Assembly (NCBI GenBank): GCA_014730235.1
Contig: WJIO01000068.1
Location: 1-13,024, forward strand
DNA length: 13,024 nt
From: Candidatus Poribacteria bacterium
Lineage (GTDB): Bacteria; Poribacteria; DTPJ01; WJIO01
Direction of reading: 5' to 3'
A program made the translations under genes and the position numbers. Under the pieces are notes generated by a model. The model was not told the DNA's origin, searched no databases, and saw only the letters and a list, made by a program, of their open reading frames with translations. Shown here piece by piece: positions 5,145 to 13,024 of this stretch. Each line of letters begins with the position of its first letter. The stretch's first letter is position 1.

Positions 5145-7031
5145 TTATTCAGTTTTCCCTGGTGCTAGATAAGATAGAGCATAAGTTTCAGCTTTGCCAA
5201 TGGAACTAAGCAGGTTTAACCGAAGCTGGACAGCTTCTGAAGAAGATTCATCAGGTGATAAAGTTAATTTTCTTATAACCTTTTCCATTGGTTTTATATT
5301 TACTCCATCATTATCAATTTCAGCCTTCCAACCTTTTGGTGAAACAAAGCTAAGGCTACCGCTAAAACTATCTTCTCCAAAATTATAGACTTCTATATTT
5401 ACGATTGTAGGGGAGTCTTCAGGAATTGAATAAACATCTTCTTTTTTGTTCCAGCATTTCCTGGGAAATCTCAAATGCATTACCAGATGACATATATTTC
5501 CAAGATCAAAAGACTCGGGTTCAGAAATTTCCTTTATATTTTCCTTCCTCAAAGAATATCCCATAGCATCAACTGGCAATACAAGATATTTAACAGATGT
5601 ATCCGCTACCAGGTTAAGTCTTCCTGATTTTACTTCAATTTCTTTTTCTTTACCCATAATATTAATCAATTGGGCAGTATCTGTCTCAACCCTTATTTTA
5701 AATTTCCTCTCACTACTTTTAGACCAGTAGGCAAGAGTAAGATTTCCATCACCTCTTCTGAAGACCTGTATATTTACTCCAGAAATATCCAATCTTCCCA
5801 GATGATAGGCTTCTCCTAAAGCATAAGTGCAGGCAGCCAGGGTTGAATAACCAGCTGTAGGGGTCATATCCTGACGCAAAAGCCCAAACAGCATTACGTC
5901 ATTTTCACGATAATAGGGGAGTATAAACCAGAAATATTTATCAACCTTGGCTGATAGGGTTGTAATAATGGCCTTGGGCAAAAACTCGGCAACTTCATGT
6001 CCCTGCTCTTCGGTTAATTCTACAAGATCAGGAAGACGTTTTACTGCATGACCGGCTTCCGTAAGCCAGATAGGTTTGCGTTCAAGCCCGTAACGGCGCA
6101 TAACTTGAATATGTTTCAGAGCCCGATCAGAATGGTTTTCCCACTTATCGTAGATATGGTAATTATAAATATCAAAGAAGTCATTAACATTATTTTCAAA
6201 TACAGTTTCAGCAAATCTTCCAGGTCCATGGGCAAAACTGCACAACAGGACAGAAAGATCAGGATCAAAGGATTTGAAACCAAGATACATGGTCTTTAAC
6301 AGAGCAGCATATGAATCACCCAGTTCATCACTGAAGTTGGGAATATCCGGTTCGTTCCATACCTCCCAGGCTTTTACCTTACCGTCAAATCTTTCTGCCA
6401 TCTGGACGGCGAAGTTATAAGCATCCCTAAGATCATTGGGAAAAGATCTTCGCTTTTCTCCTTCTGTAGCCCAGGGTGGTGTATCATGAAAGACCTGATA
6501 AACATTTAACCCGTTTTTTACCTGTATTTCCGCTGAACGGTCATAGCGAGTATCTTCAGCGAATTTTCCCCTTTCTGGCTCAATTTCACCCCATCTTATG
6601 CGATCTCTGATCCAGTTTACACCGGCCAGATTCGTTAATTCAGCAAGCTCATCAAACTTATCGGGTTCTACCAGCCAGCTTGTAGCAAGGTCGGAAGCAA
6701 TACGGGATTCCCGATCCCTAATATGTTTATCTGGAGATGGCACAACGGCCATATAGACATTTTTTTTATCTTCTCCACTTTCTACGCTAACTACATAATG
6801 TCCTCTTGGCAGAGCGCCAATAAAAATTTCACTTTTTCCCGAAGGAAGCTCTTTCTTGAATACTTCATCGCCGTTATAATTAGTTACGGATATAACGGCT
6901 TCTGATAATACATCAATATTAAGATTTACCTCCTGGTTATCAATAAAAACGTTGCCGGTGTAGTTTGATGATATGTCTATGTTGCCATATACATAAGTTG
7001 TTAAACCTAATAAAAAAATAAGGCTGTCCAT
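5145..7031 (-). CDS. Exported clan GH-A glycoside hydrolase with C-terminal beta-sandwich domain
   Basis: I place the start at the ATG at 7031 (628 residues), not at the more upstream ATG at 7055. A very strong Shine-Dalgarno stretch (GGGGGGA) lies 8 nt before 7031, and the protein then begins with a signal sequence (MDSLIFLLGLTTYVYG). Residues about 17-105 look like a beta-sandwich carbohydrate-binding or Ig-like domain. A TIM-barrel hydrolase of clan GH-A type (GH39/GH5-like) follows at about 115-420. It carries WNEPD with probable acid/base Glu227 and WLTEAG with probable nucleophile Glu325. The last about 90 residues resemble NEW3/alpha-galactosidase-associated sandwich domains (VNIEVYNFGED..SGSLSF). 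It should act on polysaccharides or glycosides outside the cytoplasm; the substrate cannot be read from sequence. It is 39 nt downstream of thiM and probably co-transcribed with it. Confidence 0.8.
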   Translation of the reverse strand: MDSLIFLLGLTTYVYGNIDISSNYTGNVFIDNQEVNLNIDVLSEAVISVTNYNGDEVFKKELPSGKSEIFIGALPRGHYVVSVESGEDKKNVYMAVVPSPDKHIRDRESRIASDLATSWLVEPDKFDELAELTNLAGVNWIRDRIRWGEIEPERGKFAEDTRYDRSAEIQVKNGLNVYQVFHDTPPWATEGEKRRSFPNDLRDAYNFAVQMAERFDGKVKAWEVWNEPDIPNFSDELGDSYAALLKTMYLGFKSFDPDLSVLLCSFAHGPGRFAETVFENNVNDFFDIYNYHIYDKWENHSDRALKHIQVMRRYGLERKPIWLTEAGHAVKRLPDLVELTEEQGHEVAEFLPKAIITTLSAKVDKYFWFILPYYRENDVMLFGLLRQDMTPTAGYSTLAACTYALGEAYHLGRLDISGVNIQVFRRGDGNLTLAYWSKSSERKFKIRVETDTAQLINIMGKEKEIEVKSGRLNLVADTSVKYLVLPVDAMGYSLRKENIKEISEPESFDLGNICHLVMHLRFPRKCWNKKEDVYSIPEDSPTIVNIEVYNFGEDSFSGSLSFVSPKGWKAEIDNDGVNIKPMEKVIRKLTLSPDESSSEAVQLRLNLLSSIGKAETYALSYLAPGKTE

Positions 7032-7070
7032 TTGATTCTTCCCCCCTTGAACCATATTATTCTTTAGTAT

Positions 7071-7874
7071 TTAATTAATCAACTTATACTTTTCCATTTT
7101 ATCTATTTTATCCTGATCCAGGTTATAAACAGAATCATAAAATGCTTCTTTAAAAGTTCCTGGCCCATAAACACTTTCGGTGTTTGCAGCTAATTCGCCG
7201 GCAATACCAAAACAAACCAGGGCGGCTGTGGAAGCCAGAGCATAGTCTTTCTCTACTGCGGCAAAGCTTCCTATAACCGATGCTGACATACATCCTGTTC
7301 CCACAACGCTTCCCATCATGGCATGACCGTTGTTGACCAGAAACGTCTTATTGTTGTCTGAAACAATATCCTGTTTGCCAGTTATGACTACTGTTGCATT
7401 TTTACTCTTTGCCAGGTTTTTGGTTATTTCAACAGGATCACCTTCTAATCCCATTGCCTCAACACCTTTTACCTCTGCGTCTGCACCAGCCAGAATACCT
7501 ATTTCAGATGAATTACCTTTTATTATGTCAACTTTTATATATTCCAGGATTTCGTTTGCACTTTCAGTGCGCAGTTTTGTTGCCCCTGCTCCTACCGCGT
7601 CCATTACAACAGGTATATTTTTTTCATTGGCTGCTTTTCCCGCTTTTATCATGGATTTAATCAATTCCGGGGTTAAAGTACCGATGTTGAGCACCAGGGC
7701 TGATGCAATTGCCACCATATCCGCTGATTCTTCTATTGCATGGGCCATAACAGGTAAAGCACCAAAAGTTCTGGTTATATTTGCGCAGTCATATATAGTG
7801 ACCCAGTTTGTAATATGATGCACTAGAGGTTTTTCTGATCTTACTTTGTTTAATATATTGTATATTTCTGACAT
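7071..7874 (-). CDS. thiM: Hydroxyethylthiazole kinase
   Basis: This 267-residue enzyme phosphorylates 4-methyl-5-(2-hydroxyethyl)thiazole, the salvage route to the thiazole half of thiamine, in the cytoplasm. The length is normal. Diagnostic blocks are VHHITNWVT (18-26), the MDAVGAGAT nucleotide-binding region (91-99), KGNSSEI (119-125), VITGKQD (163-169) and the GTGC motif with catalytic Cys195 followed by MSASVIG. An RBS (GGAG, 7 nt spacing) lies in a short tandem duplication that also covers the end of the preceding gene. The gene follows the CYTH gene by 15 nt on the same strand. No TPP riboswitch is visible upstream, and thiE and thiD are not in the window. Confidence 0.93.
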   Translation of the reverse strand: MSEIYNILNKVRSEKPLVHHITNWVTIYDCANITRTFGALPVMAHAIEESADMVAIASALVLNIGTLTPELIKSMIKAGKAANEKNIPVVMDAVGAGATKLRTESANEILEYIKVDIIKGNSSEIGILAGADAEVKGVEAMGLEGDPVEITKNLAKSKNATVVITGKQDIVSDNNKTFLVNNGHAMMGSVVGTGCMSASVIGSFAAVEKDYALASTAALVCFGIAGELAANTESVYGPGTFKEAFYDSVYNLDQDKIDKMEKYKLIN

Positions 7875-7902
7875 TATTAATCTCCGTTATTAATCTCCGT
7901 TA
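7874..7902. repeat. 13-bp tandem duplication at the CYTH-thiM junction
   Basis: TTATTAATCTCCG occurs twice in direct succession (7874-7886 and 7887-7899), followed by a further TTA. On the minus strand the first-read copy contains the last codons and stop of the CYTH gene. The second supplies the GGAG ribosome-binding site of thiM. Confidence 0.85.
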
Positions 7903-8528
7903 AGCTTTCTCTTAATTTCCATAGCGCGTTCGAATTTAGAGCATGACTCAGGTAATAAATTCAATAATTTCAACTCAACATCCAGATTTTTAAGGTCCTT
8001 CATTTTACCGCTTTCACATAATTCAACCTCAACTTCATAAGTTCGATTTATTGAATCATTTATTGATATTTCTACTGTATCCAATGACATTATGCCAATA
8101 CGTTTTTCGCCTATATTAACAATTCTCTGGATCCTATGCTGTTTTATAACGCATATTTTATAAAGAGGTTTATCTTTTACAAATGAAACAACTATATTTT
8201 TAATCTTACTTTCCGGCCAATCCGATAGGAGTAAAAAGCCAGGAATATTAATTTCATATTCCTCACGTTCATGTATTGCCTCTTTAACTTTGCCAAGACT
8301 TTTTAATGTTAAAATCCAATCGCTACCTTTATTGCGTATTCGGCATGCGTAACCATTATTCTGGATTTGGTATTCACTGGTATCCAAATAATAGTCTATT
8401 ACGTCCTTTTCCCCGAGAGTTTTTAATAAATATATGCCTAATTCATCAGTTTTCAGTAACTTTTCCAGATTATAAAAATCTGAAGTCGAATATTTAGATT
8501 CGATCTCCAATGTCTTATCACCATCCAT
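7890..8528 (-). CDS. CYTH-domain phosphohydrolase (class IV adenylate cyclase / thiamine triphosphatase superfamily)
   Basis: The 212-residue protein begins with the CYTH signature ExExK (EIESK, residues 8-12). It then shows the expected alternation of charged residues lining the tunnel: YYLDT (46-50), ACRIR (61-65), LTLKS (74-78), EREEYE (87-92), the R-x-x-R pair (132, 135), SLDTVEI (148-154), EVEVEL (165-170) and a C-terminal SKFERAM (197-203). CYTH enzymes bind a triphosphate with metal ions and are cyclases, thiamine triphosphatases or inorganic tripolyphosphatases; bacterial ones are often the last. Its place directly before thiM makes a thiamine-phosphate substrate worth testing, but that is inference. 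The RBS is modest (AGGA, about 10 nt). It is the first gene of the leftward cluster. Confidence 0.85.
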   Translation of the reverse strand: MDGDKTLEIESKYSTSDFYNLEKLLKTDELGIYLLKTLGEKDVIDYYLDTSEYQIQNNGYACRIRNKGSDWILTLKSLGKVKEAIHEREEYEINIPGFLLLSDWPESKIKNIVVSFVKDKPLYKICVIKQHRIQRIVNIGEKRIGIMSLDTVEISINDSINRTYEVEVELCESGKMKDLKNLDVELKLLNLLPESCSKFERAMEIKRKLNGD

Positions 8529-8647
8529 ACAGTATACATCCTACAATATTATGGCTTTTATGACAACGATAAAGATATTAATACATCTATTTTATCATTC
8601 TAGCAAAATAAAACCGTTAAAGCAACTGTAATTTGTGAAAATCTTAA

Positions 8648-8676
8648 TTGATTTGTTACTCTGGACGAGGTATTAT
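8648..8676 (+). promoter_or_regulatory. Sigma-70-type promoter for the LamG gene
   Basis: TTGATT (8648-8653), a spacer of exactly 17 nt, and TATTAT (8671-8676) give a good -35/-10 pair, about 45 nt before the ATG at 8721. The rest of the 8529-8720 gap, which should also hold the promoter of the leftward CYTH gene, shows nothing I can name. Confidence 0.6.
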
Positions 8677-8720
8677 AAAACATGTGTAGATGATATTAAC
8701 AAAATAAATGGAGGTATATA

Positions 8721-9446
8721 ATGGCAAAATATATAATTTTAACTTTTATATTGCTTATGACTTTTTCTGCCTTTTCTTATGAAGTGGATGAAAATACTGT
8801 GGCCATATGGCGATTTGACAGAGTTGAAGGAAAAAAAGTTATAGATGCTTCTGGAAATGAACATCATGGTAAAATTGTCGGTGATGCAAACTGGATAACA
8901 AAGGGAAAGTTACATGGTGCTTTGGAATTCAATGGCAATAACTCATTTGTAGAAGTGCCAAAATCTAAAGACTTTGATCTTACGGAATTTACTATTGAGC
9001 TTTGGTTTAAAGCCGAATCTTTAGAAGGAACGAAGGCTGTTTTTGGTCATGGAGAATCTTTTGATACTGATATCGCCCAATATGTGGTGGAGATTAACGA
9101 CGAAGAGAATCGGGATAAAATCCATTTGTGGTACGAAGCTAAAAATGACAATGACACTTATGTTCCTTCAAAAACGGATATAAAGACAGAAACCTGGTAT
9201 TTTTTTGCAGCAACCAGGGATAAAGAGGGTAATATAAAAGTCTATCTGAATGGGGAGCTTGAAACGACAGCCAAACAACCTGTACCATCGGATTCTATTG
9301 ATCATATTATTACTATTGGCTGTCGAACAAATGATCCTACATGGAAAAAGTATCAGGACTATTTCCATGGTGTAATAGACGAGATCAGGCTGTCAAATAT
9401 AGCCCGTTCCAGTGAAGAAATTCAAGGATCATTTAAACTAAAATAA
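8721..9446 (+). CDS. Exported LamG/concanavalin A-like domain protein
   Basis: The 241-residue protein has a signal sequence (hydrophobic 4-18, likely cleaved near residue 20). The rest is one LamG-type jelly-roll domain: VAIWRFD (27-33), a DASGNEHHGKIVG block (42-54), GALEFNG..FVEVP (66-80), FTIELWFKAES (90-100), TWYFFAATRD (158-167), IKVYLNG (172-178) and the closing GVIDEIRLSNIARSSEEI (217-234). Such domains bind sugars or protein surfaces and are very frequent in exported proteins of Planctomycetota, Poribacteria and similar bacteria. No catalytic module is attached. A strong RBS (GGAGGT, 8710-8715) and the promoter at 8648 support the start. The ligand is unknown. Confidence 0.85.
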   Translation: MAKYIILTFILLMTFSAFSYEVDENTVAIWRFDRVEGKKVIDASGNEHHGKIVGDANWITKGKLHGALEFNGNNSFVEVPKSKDFDLTEFTIELWFKAESLEGTKAVFGHGESFDTDIAQYVVEINDEENRDKIHLWYEAKNDNDTYVPSKTDIKTETWYFFAATRDKEGNIKVYLNGELETTAKQPVPSDSIDHIITIGCRTNDPTWKKYQDYFHGVIDEIRLSNIARSSEEIQGSFKLK

Positions 9447-9475
9447 AAAATTTTAAACAAGTTTAATATAAAATT

Positions 9476-10393
9476 ATGAGTAAAATAGACGAACTGAAAT
9501 TCCTTGCATTAAAGCTTAAAATGGATAATATCCTTATTAAAATGGAGGATGTTGCCCTTAAAATTGAGGACAAAGGTGATCTTGTAAATACATTTCCTGT
9601 ACCCAATTGCGAGACGTGCACAGAAAAATGCTGTCCGCCCAGGGTTATGATATCCCTCTTTGATCTGGCTAATTTTATTGATAGGGGATTTGATGATTAT
9701 GTGGCCGGTATGTTTAAAGGATATGTGGAACTTTATCTTTCTGACGAAGATGAAAAAATTGATATATCCCGTCCTCACATGTTTCCCCCTGATCCTGATG
9801 CAAAGGAATGCGTTTTTATGGATGAAAACCAGCGATGTAGCATATATGAATACCGACCCCAGATATGCCGTTCTTTCCCACTGGCTGTAAGGATAGATGA
9901 AGATAAGACAAGAATAGCCATATGGATGGGGGGATGCAAAAACTACGAAATATCTTCAGACAAATATAAATTTATAAACCTTCTGGAAAACGCCATACAG
10001 GATTACAATGAAAAGGTGACATCCAATGCCCTGATGATGAATAAAAGAACAGAACTGCGGGAATTTGGATATGGTAAGTATATGGAAGATGAGCTTATCC
10101 TATTGAGAGATTATAAGAATAAAATCAAAGATTTACAGACAGAAACCGATGACCTTAAAAGAGTTGTAGAACGCCTGAGAGAACCACAGGATCAGGTGGC
10201 TATGGTGCAAAACTATCAGGAGGATAACCAGTGGCTAAAAGAGCGTCTGGTAAATATGGAAAAGGAACTATCTCAGCAGCGGGAAAACGCCCACAAAATT
10301 ATCTCTGAACTTACTGAGCAGCTTTCAGAGCAAAGGAAGCTTATAGAGAAAATTAATCAGGAACAGTATAAAAAAAGCCGCTGGCTCAGGTGA
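9476..10393 (+). CDS. YkgJ-family cysteine-cluster protein with C-terminal coiled coil
   Basis: The 305-residue protein has the cysteine pattern of the putative zinc/iron-chelating YkgJ domain. It runs C45-x2-C48-x3-C52-C53, followed by CVFMD (Cys112), RCSIYEYRPQICRSFP (Cys121 and Cys131) and a last Cys154 (GGCKNY). The family is thought to bind metal, possibly an Fe-S or zinc site; its biochemical role is not established. After about residue 200 the sequence becomes heptad-rich and highly charged (about 205-300, e.g. LKRVVERLREP and ELSQQRENAHKIISELTEQL), a long coiled coil that is not part of the usual YkgJ domain. It lacks a signal sequence, so it is probably cytoplasmic. No clear RBS precedes the ATG. 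It starts 29 nt after the LamG gene and is followed 7 nt later by lpxK. It ends in TGA, read here as a normal stop. Confidence 0.82.
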   Translation: MSKIDELKFLALKLKMDNILIKMEDVALKIEDKGDLVNTFPVPNCETCTEKCCPPRVMISLFDLANFIDRGFDDYVAGMFKGYVELYLSDEDEKIDISRPHMFPPDPDAKECVFMDENQRCSIYEYRPQICRSFPLAVRIDEDKTRIAIWMGGCKNYEISSDKYKFINLLENAIQDYNEKVTSNALMMNKRTELREFGYGKYMEDELILLRDYKNKIKDLQTETDDLKRVVERLREPQDQVAMVQNYQEDNQWLKERLVNMEKELSQQRENAHKIISELTEQLSEQRKLIEKINQEQYKKSRWLR

Positions 10394-10400
10394 AAATTTA

Positions 10401-11507
10401 ATGCCCAATACTACTGCTGAAAAGTTTCTGTATTATATGGACGGAGTAATCTCTGAACACCGGCGGGGTATTATACCAATATTTATCAGGATTATACTGA
10501 CACCCCTTAGCTGGCTGATGTGGATAATAACCGGCTTCCGACGTTGGCTGTATAGATTTCTTCCAAAAAAGCACCTGCCATGCAAAGTTATAAGTGTTGG
10601 TAATATAGTAGTCGGGGGAAGCGGCAAAACCCCTGCGGTTATGGCTATAACAAAAGTCTTGGCTGCTGAGGGAAATTGCAGGATTAGTATACTTTACCGG
10701 GGTTATAAGGGTACTAACAGGGGAACTGGCGTAGTTTCAGACGGCAGGAAAATCCATATAAACATTCGGAAAGCTGGGGATGAACCGTATTTTATGGCTC
10801 AGAATCTCCCTGGTTTTCCTGTTCTTGTGGGTAAAAGCAGGTTCAAAAGCGGTAAAAAGGCAGTTCAGGAATTCGGCAGTAAAATCTTGATACTGGACGA
10901 CGGATTCCAGCGTCTGGGGCTTTACCGGGATATGGATATAATTACTATGGATGCCACAAAGCCTTTTGGTAACGGTTATCTACTGCCCAGGGGTTATTTA
11001 CGTGAGCCTGCACTTGCCTTGAAAGATGCCCATGCCATAATACTCACCCGGACAGACCAATGTAAAGACTTAATAGAATTACACCGCAATATAAATCGCA
11101 TAGCTCCATCAGTTCCGATTTTTAATACTTTTTACAAACCGACCTACCTGAGACTGCTTCATACAAGAAATCCTGTAACCCTGGAGATCCTGAAAGGTAA
11201 ATCCTTGCTGGGAGTATGCGGTATCGGCAATCCGCAGTCTTTCCTGAATACTCTCAGATCATTACAGCCTGAAAGCGTGGAGCTAATAGCCTTTCCTGAT
11301 CATCACTCCTATCCACAATCCAGCATTCAGAAGATTAGCCGGAAGTTTGAATCTATTAAAGCCGACTTCATTATAACAACTGAAAAAGATGCACCCAAGA
11401 TGATAAATCTCAGGATATTACCAGCCTTCAGCCTGCATGTAGAACTGAGCATATCCGAAAGGTATGTTGATAGATTCAGAGAGTTTTTATTACAAATTGA
11501 AAAGTAG
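10401..11507 (+). CDS. lpxK: Tetraacyldisaccharide 4'-kinase, lipid A biosynthesis
   Basis: LpxK transfers the ATP gamma-phosphate to the 4' position of the tetraacyldisaccharide-1-phosphate, making lipid IVA at the inner face of the cytoplasmic membrane. The 368-residue length fits the family. An N-terminal hydrophobic segment (about 25-45) is the membrane anchor. It is followed by VISVGNIVVGGSGKTPAV with the Walker A loop (71-78), LYRGYKG (98-104), AGDEPYFMAQ (125-134), LDDGFQ (165-170, the family's Walker-B-like signature), YLLPRGYLREP (193-203), FPDHHSY and TTEKDAPK near the C-terminus. An AGG RBS overlaps the end of the preceding YkgJ-like gene. Its presence shows that the organism builds an LPS-type outer membrane. 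The other lpx genes are not in the window. Confidence 0.95.
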   Translation: MPNTTAEKFLYYMDGVISEHRRGIIPIFIRIILTPLSWLMWIITGFRRWLYRFLPKKHLPCKVISVGNIVVGGSGKTPAVMAITKVLAAEGNCRISILYRGYKGTNRGTGVVSDGRKIHINIRKAGDEPYFMAQNLPGFPVLVGKSRFKSGKKAVQEFGSKILILDDGFQRLGLYRDMDIITMDATKPFGNGYLLPRGYLREPALALKDAHAIILTRTDQCKDLIELHRNINRIAPSVPIFNTFYKPTYLRLLHTRNPVTLEILKGKSLLGVCGIGNPQSFLNTLRSLQPESVELIAFPDHHSYPQSSIQKISRKFESIKADFIITTEKDAPKMINLRILPAFSLHVELSISERYVDRFREFLLQIEK

Positions 11508-11580
11508 TTTTGTTTGAGTCTGCAAAACTATATGTGCATCAAGTTAAGGAAATTTACTTGCCCGATTAAATTTAGTTTTT

Positions 11581-11648
11581 CAGGATTAAGTGTTAAAATA
11601 ATTTGAAAATTCTCTAATCATCTTATTCCTGCTTTTGCAGGAATAGAA
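11581..11648. repeat. Diverged copy 2 of the palindromic element
   Basis: The central hairpin TATTCCTGC-TTTT-GCAGGAATA (11624-11632 with 11637-11645), the preceding AAAATTCTCT and the more distant AGTGTTAAAAT match the reverse strand of the element at 809-922 in the same order and spacing, with scattered differences. Only one side is recognisable; the other has decayed. Like copy 1 it lies between convergent genes, here lpxK and the gene at 11711-12784. Nothing else stands out in this 203-bp gap. Confidence 0.55.
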
Positions 11649-11710
11649 ATCAAAGTAAGTATTTTTTATTTAATTTGTAATTTTTCTTCACTAACATACT
11701 TCTTTATTGC

Positions 11711-12784
11711 TCAATTAACCCTTTCGGGACATTCAGGTAGTTCTTTTCGCATTCGCTCAAAGATGTCCTCGCATGTGTCCGGATCAAGGGGCAGGTCTAC
11801 ACGTATGTTGTCCACTGCGCTGATACATACTGCTTCCAGGATTTCATAGCCATGATAGCTTATATCAATATTACATGGATGGACTTTGCTGTCGTCGTCC
11901 AGCCAATCGGCAAAGTCTTTCATATACAAAGGTTGCAGCCTTGTAGATTGCTGAGTTCCCCAGTCATCACCCACTTCGCCAATAACATCACCCCCGGATG
12001 ATTTGGTAAATGCACCCCATCTTCCGTTGGCATCACCCCATGCATAGCCGTATGTTCCATAAACAGTCAGCCGGTCGTCAACCCAGAAATTCTCCTTGGG
12101 CATGTGGGAGGCCGAGAGCTTTCCGAATTCGAAATATGACCTGACCCCATTTTCAAACTCTACATGCCCCATGGTATAATTGGGCGATAGGTGATGATCG
12201 CTTAGCAGTTCTTTGCCGTGAACATGTCCCACAGCCCACCTGGCGGGACTACCGTTGTTAGCCCAAAGTATATAGTCCATATAATGTGTGCCCAACTGGG
12301 CCAACCAGGCCTGGCATGTAGCGTTAACATATGAAACTTCACCTATGTCACCGGAATCAACAATTTCTTTCATCTTTTGCATGGAAGTAAGATATTTATG
12401 CTGGTGGGATATAATGGCTTTTATACCTTTATCCTTGCACATTTTTGTAATAGCCCAGGCCTCTTTTAAAGAAGTTGCCATAGGTTTTTCAAAGGCCAAA
12501 CCTTTCACGTTATATTTACCAGCCAGTTTAGCCATAGGCAGACGCAGGTCTGGCTGAGTGACAAAGCAAAACACATCTGGCTTGGTAGCTTCCATCATTT
12601 TTTCAGCATCAGTAAAGAGTATTTCCGACGGCAGCTTCTTATCATTCGCGTATCCATTCAGCCTTTCCTGATTTATATCGCATAATCCCACCAATTCAAA
12701 GCGATCCGAAATCTGGAGAAAGGCATTAGCATGTATTACGCCCCGATGACCTATACCTACCTGAGCTACTCTGTATTTATTCAT
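11711..12784 (-). CDS. Gfo/Idh/MocA-family NAD(P)-dependent oxidoreductase
   Basis: This 357-residue cytoplasmic enzyme has an N-terminal Rossmann fold with GxGxxG (VGIGHRG, residues 9-15), an acidic Asp36 (LCDINQE) that suggests NAD(H) preference, and the family EKP motif (99-101, AFEKPMATS). The C-terminal alpha/beta domain has GTHYMD (165-170), the GxHxxD-type catalytic pair, and a long beta-sheet region. Family members oxidise or reduce sugars, inositols or related polyols. The substrate cannot be read from sequence, but the adjacent sugar isomerase-like gene, 18 nt upstream, fits a sugar or inositol pathway. A good RBS (AAGGAG, 6 nt spacing) supports the start. It is read in the same direction as its neighbour, so the two form an operon. 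Confidence 0.9.
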   Translation of the reverse strand: MNKYRVAQVGIGHRGVIHANAFLQISDRFELVGLCDINQERLNGYANDKKLPSEILFTDAEKMMEATKPDVFCFVTQPDLRLPMAKLAGKYNVKGLAFEKPMATSLKEAWAITKMCKDKGIKAIISHQHKYLTSMQKMKEIVDSGDIGEVSYVNATCQAWLAQLGTHYMDYILWANNGSPARWAVGHVHGKELLSDHHLSPNYTMGHVEFENGVRSYFEFGKLSASHMPKENFWVDDRLTVYGTYGYAWGDANGRWGAFTKSSGGDVIGEVGDDWGTQQSTRLQPLYMKDFADWLDDDSKVHPCNIDISYHGYEILEAVCISAVDNIRVDLPLDPDTCEDIFERMRKELPECPERVN

Positions 12785-12802
12785 TTCAAACTCCTTATTA
12801 GA

Positions 12803-13024
12803 TCAAGCCTGTTCTATAATTTCCTTGAGCTTCAAAATCTGTTCCTCAATAGAGTATTCGTCGGTGCTGTCTATGTATTCTATTGATATATATCCTTCGT
12901 AATCGCTTTCCTTAAGAGTTTTTAAAACCCAATCGAAATCCATTATTCCCTTATCCATAGACGCCTGAAAATTACCTACCACAGCGTTTCTAAGATGGAC
13001 ATGGGCTGAATGTTTTATCAGAAT
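12803..13024 (-). CDS. Sugar phosphate isomerase/epimerase-like TIM barrel protein (C-terminal part)
   Basis: An open frame enters from the right edge and ends at TGA 12803-12805, giving the last 73 residues. It contains HVHLRNAVVGNFQ, a D-KGIMDFDWVLKTLKE block and YEGYISIEYID, the ending typical of xylose-isomerase-like/AP-endonuclease-2-type TIM barrels. In that family the His and Glu in these segments bind a metal. The start lies outside the window. It is the upstream partner of the Gfo/Idh/MocA gene, a common pairing in sugar or inositol catabolism. Confidence 0.8.
   Translation of the reverse strand: MLIKHSAHVHLRNAVVGNFQASMDKGIMDFDWVLKTLKESDYEGYISIEYIDSTDEYSIEEQILKLKEIIEQA

Noticed and set aside
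7029-7055. Start of the glycoside hydrolase at ATG 7055
   Set aside because: The GGGGGGA ribosome-binding site lies between this ATG and the one at 7031, and only the latter places the signal peptide at the N-terminus.
7330-7818. 162-codon open frame on the plus strand
   Set aside because: It is antisense to thiM, whose family motifs are unmistakable; its translation has no recognisable features.
8529-8720. TPP riboswitch upstream of the CYTH-thiM pair
   Set aside because: I searched both this gap and the thiM leader for the CTGAGA and ACCTGAT-type motifs and found none.
11505-11530. 8-bp inverted repeat TAGTTTTG/CAAAACTA over the lpxK stop codon as a terminator
   Set aside because: The stem is AT-rich with a 10-nt loop and no T-run follows, so support is too weak.

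Overview
This is an AT-rich window, clearly below 50% GC by eye, from a Gram-negative (diderm) bacterium. LpxK shows that lipid A is made. There is also a lipoprotein lipobox, a twin-arginine signal and several exported proteins. Glycoside hydrolase, LamG, Gfo/Idh/MocA and sugar-isomerase genes next to a Ycf48-like beta-propeller and a DUF3179 protein recall carbohydrate-degrading bacteria of the PVC, Poribacteria or candidate-phylum type. That placement is only an impression. No rRNA, tRNA, CRISPR array, transposase or phage gene is visible.

Layout. Positions 1-741 (+) hold an exported Ycf48-like repeat protein, followed by an intrinsic terminator and a large palindromic repeat element. Positions 942-2990 (-) hold a lone EcfT-type membrane protein and, upstream of it, a Tat-exported lytic transglycosylase; an intrinsic terminator lies between them. 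Positions 2991-3455 are an AT-rich non-coding stretch. Positions 3456-3581 can fold into a long hairpin RNA, which leads directly into a small membrane protein (3599-3937, +). A minus-strand cluster then runs from 8528 down to 4025: CYTH phosphohydrolase, ThiM, an exported clan-A glycoside hydrolase and a DUF3179 lipoprotein. From 8721 a plus-strand cluster holds a LamG protein with a good promoter, a YkgJ-type cysteine-cluster protein with a coiled coil, and LpxK. The right end (11711-13024, -) holds a Gfo/Idh/MocA oxidoreductase and the C-terminal end of a sugar phosphate isomerase/epimerase-like protein.

Main result. The DUF3179 gene looks broken by an in-frame TGA at 4709-4711, but the frame continues without any shift. 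The TGA replaces exactly the first Cys of the family's CxxC motif (W-[TGA]-H-L-C-H-N). The sequence just downstream can form a small hairpin with a G at the start of its apical loop, at a distance typical of a bacterial SECIS element. The simplest reading is a 343-residue selenoprotein lipoprotein with Sec at residue 116. TGA is an ordinary stop elsewhere in the window (10391-10393 and 12803-12805), so wholesale recoding is not the explanation.

Other points of interest are the structured RNA at 3456-3581, two diverged copies of a palindromic repeat (809-922 and 11581-11648) that both lie between convergent genes, an insertion of roughly 90 residues inside the lytic transglycosylase domain, and a terminator only 7 nt before the ecfT start codon.
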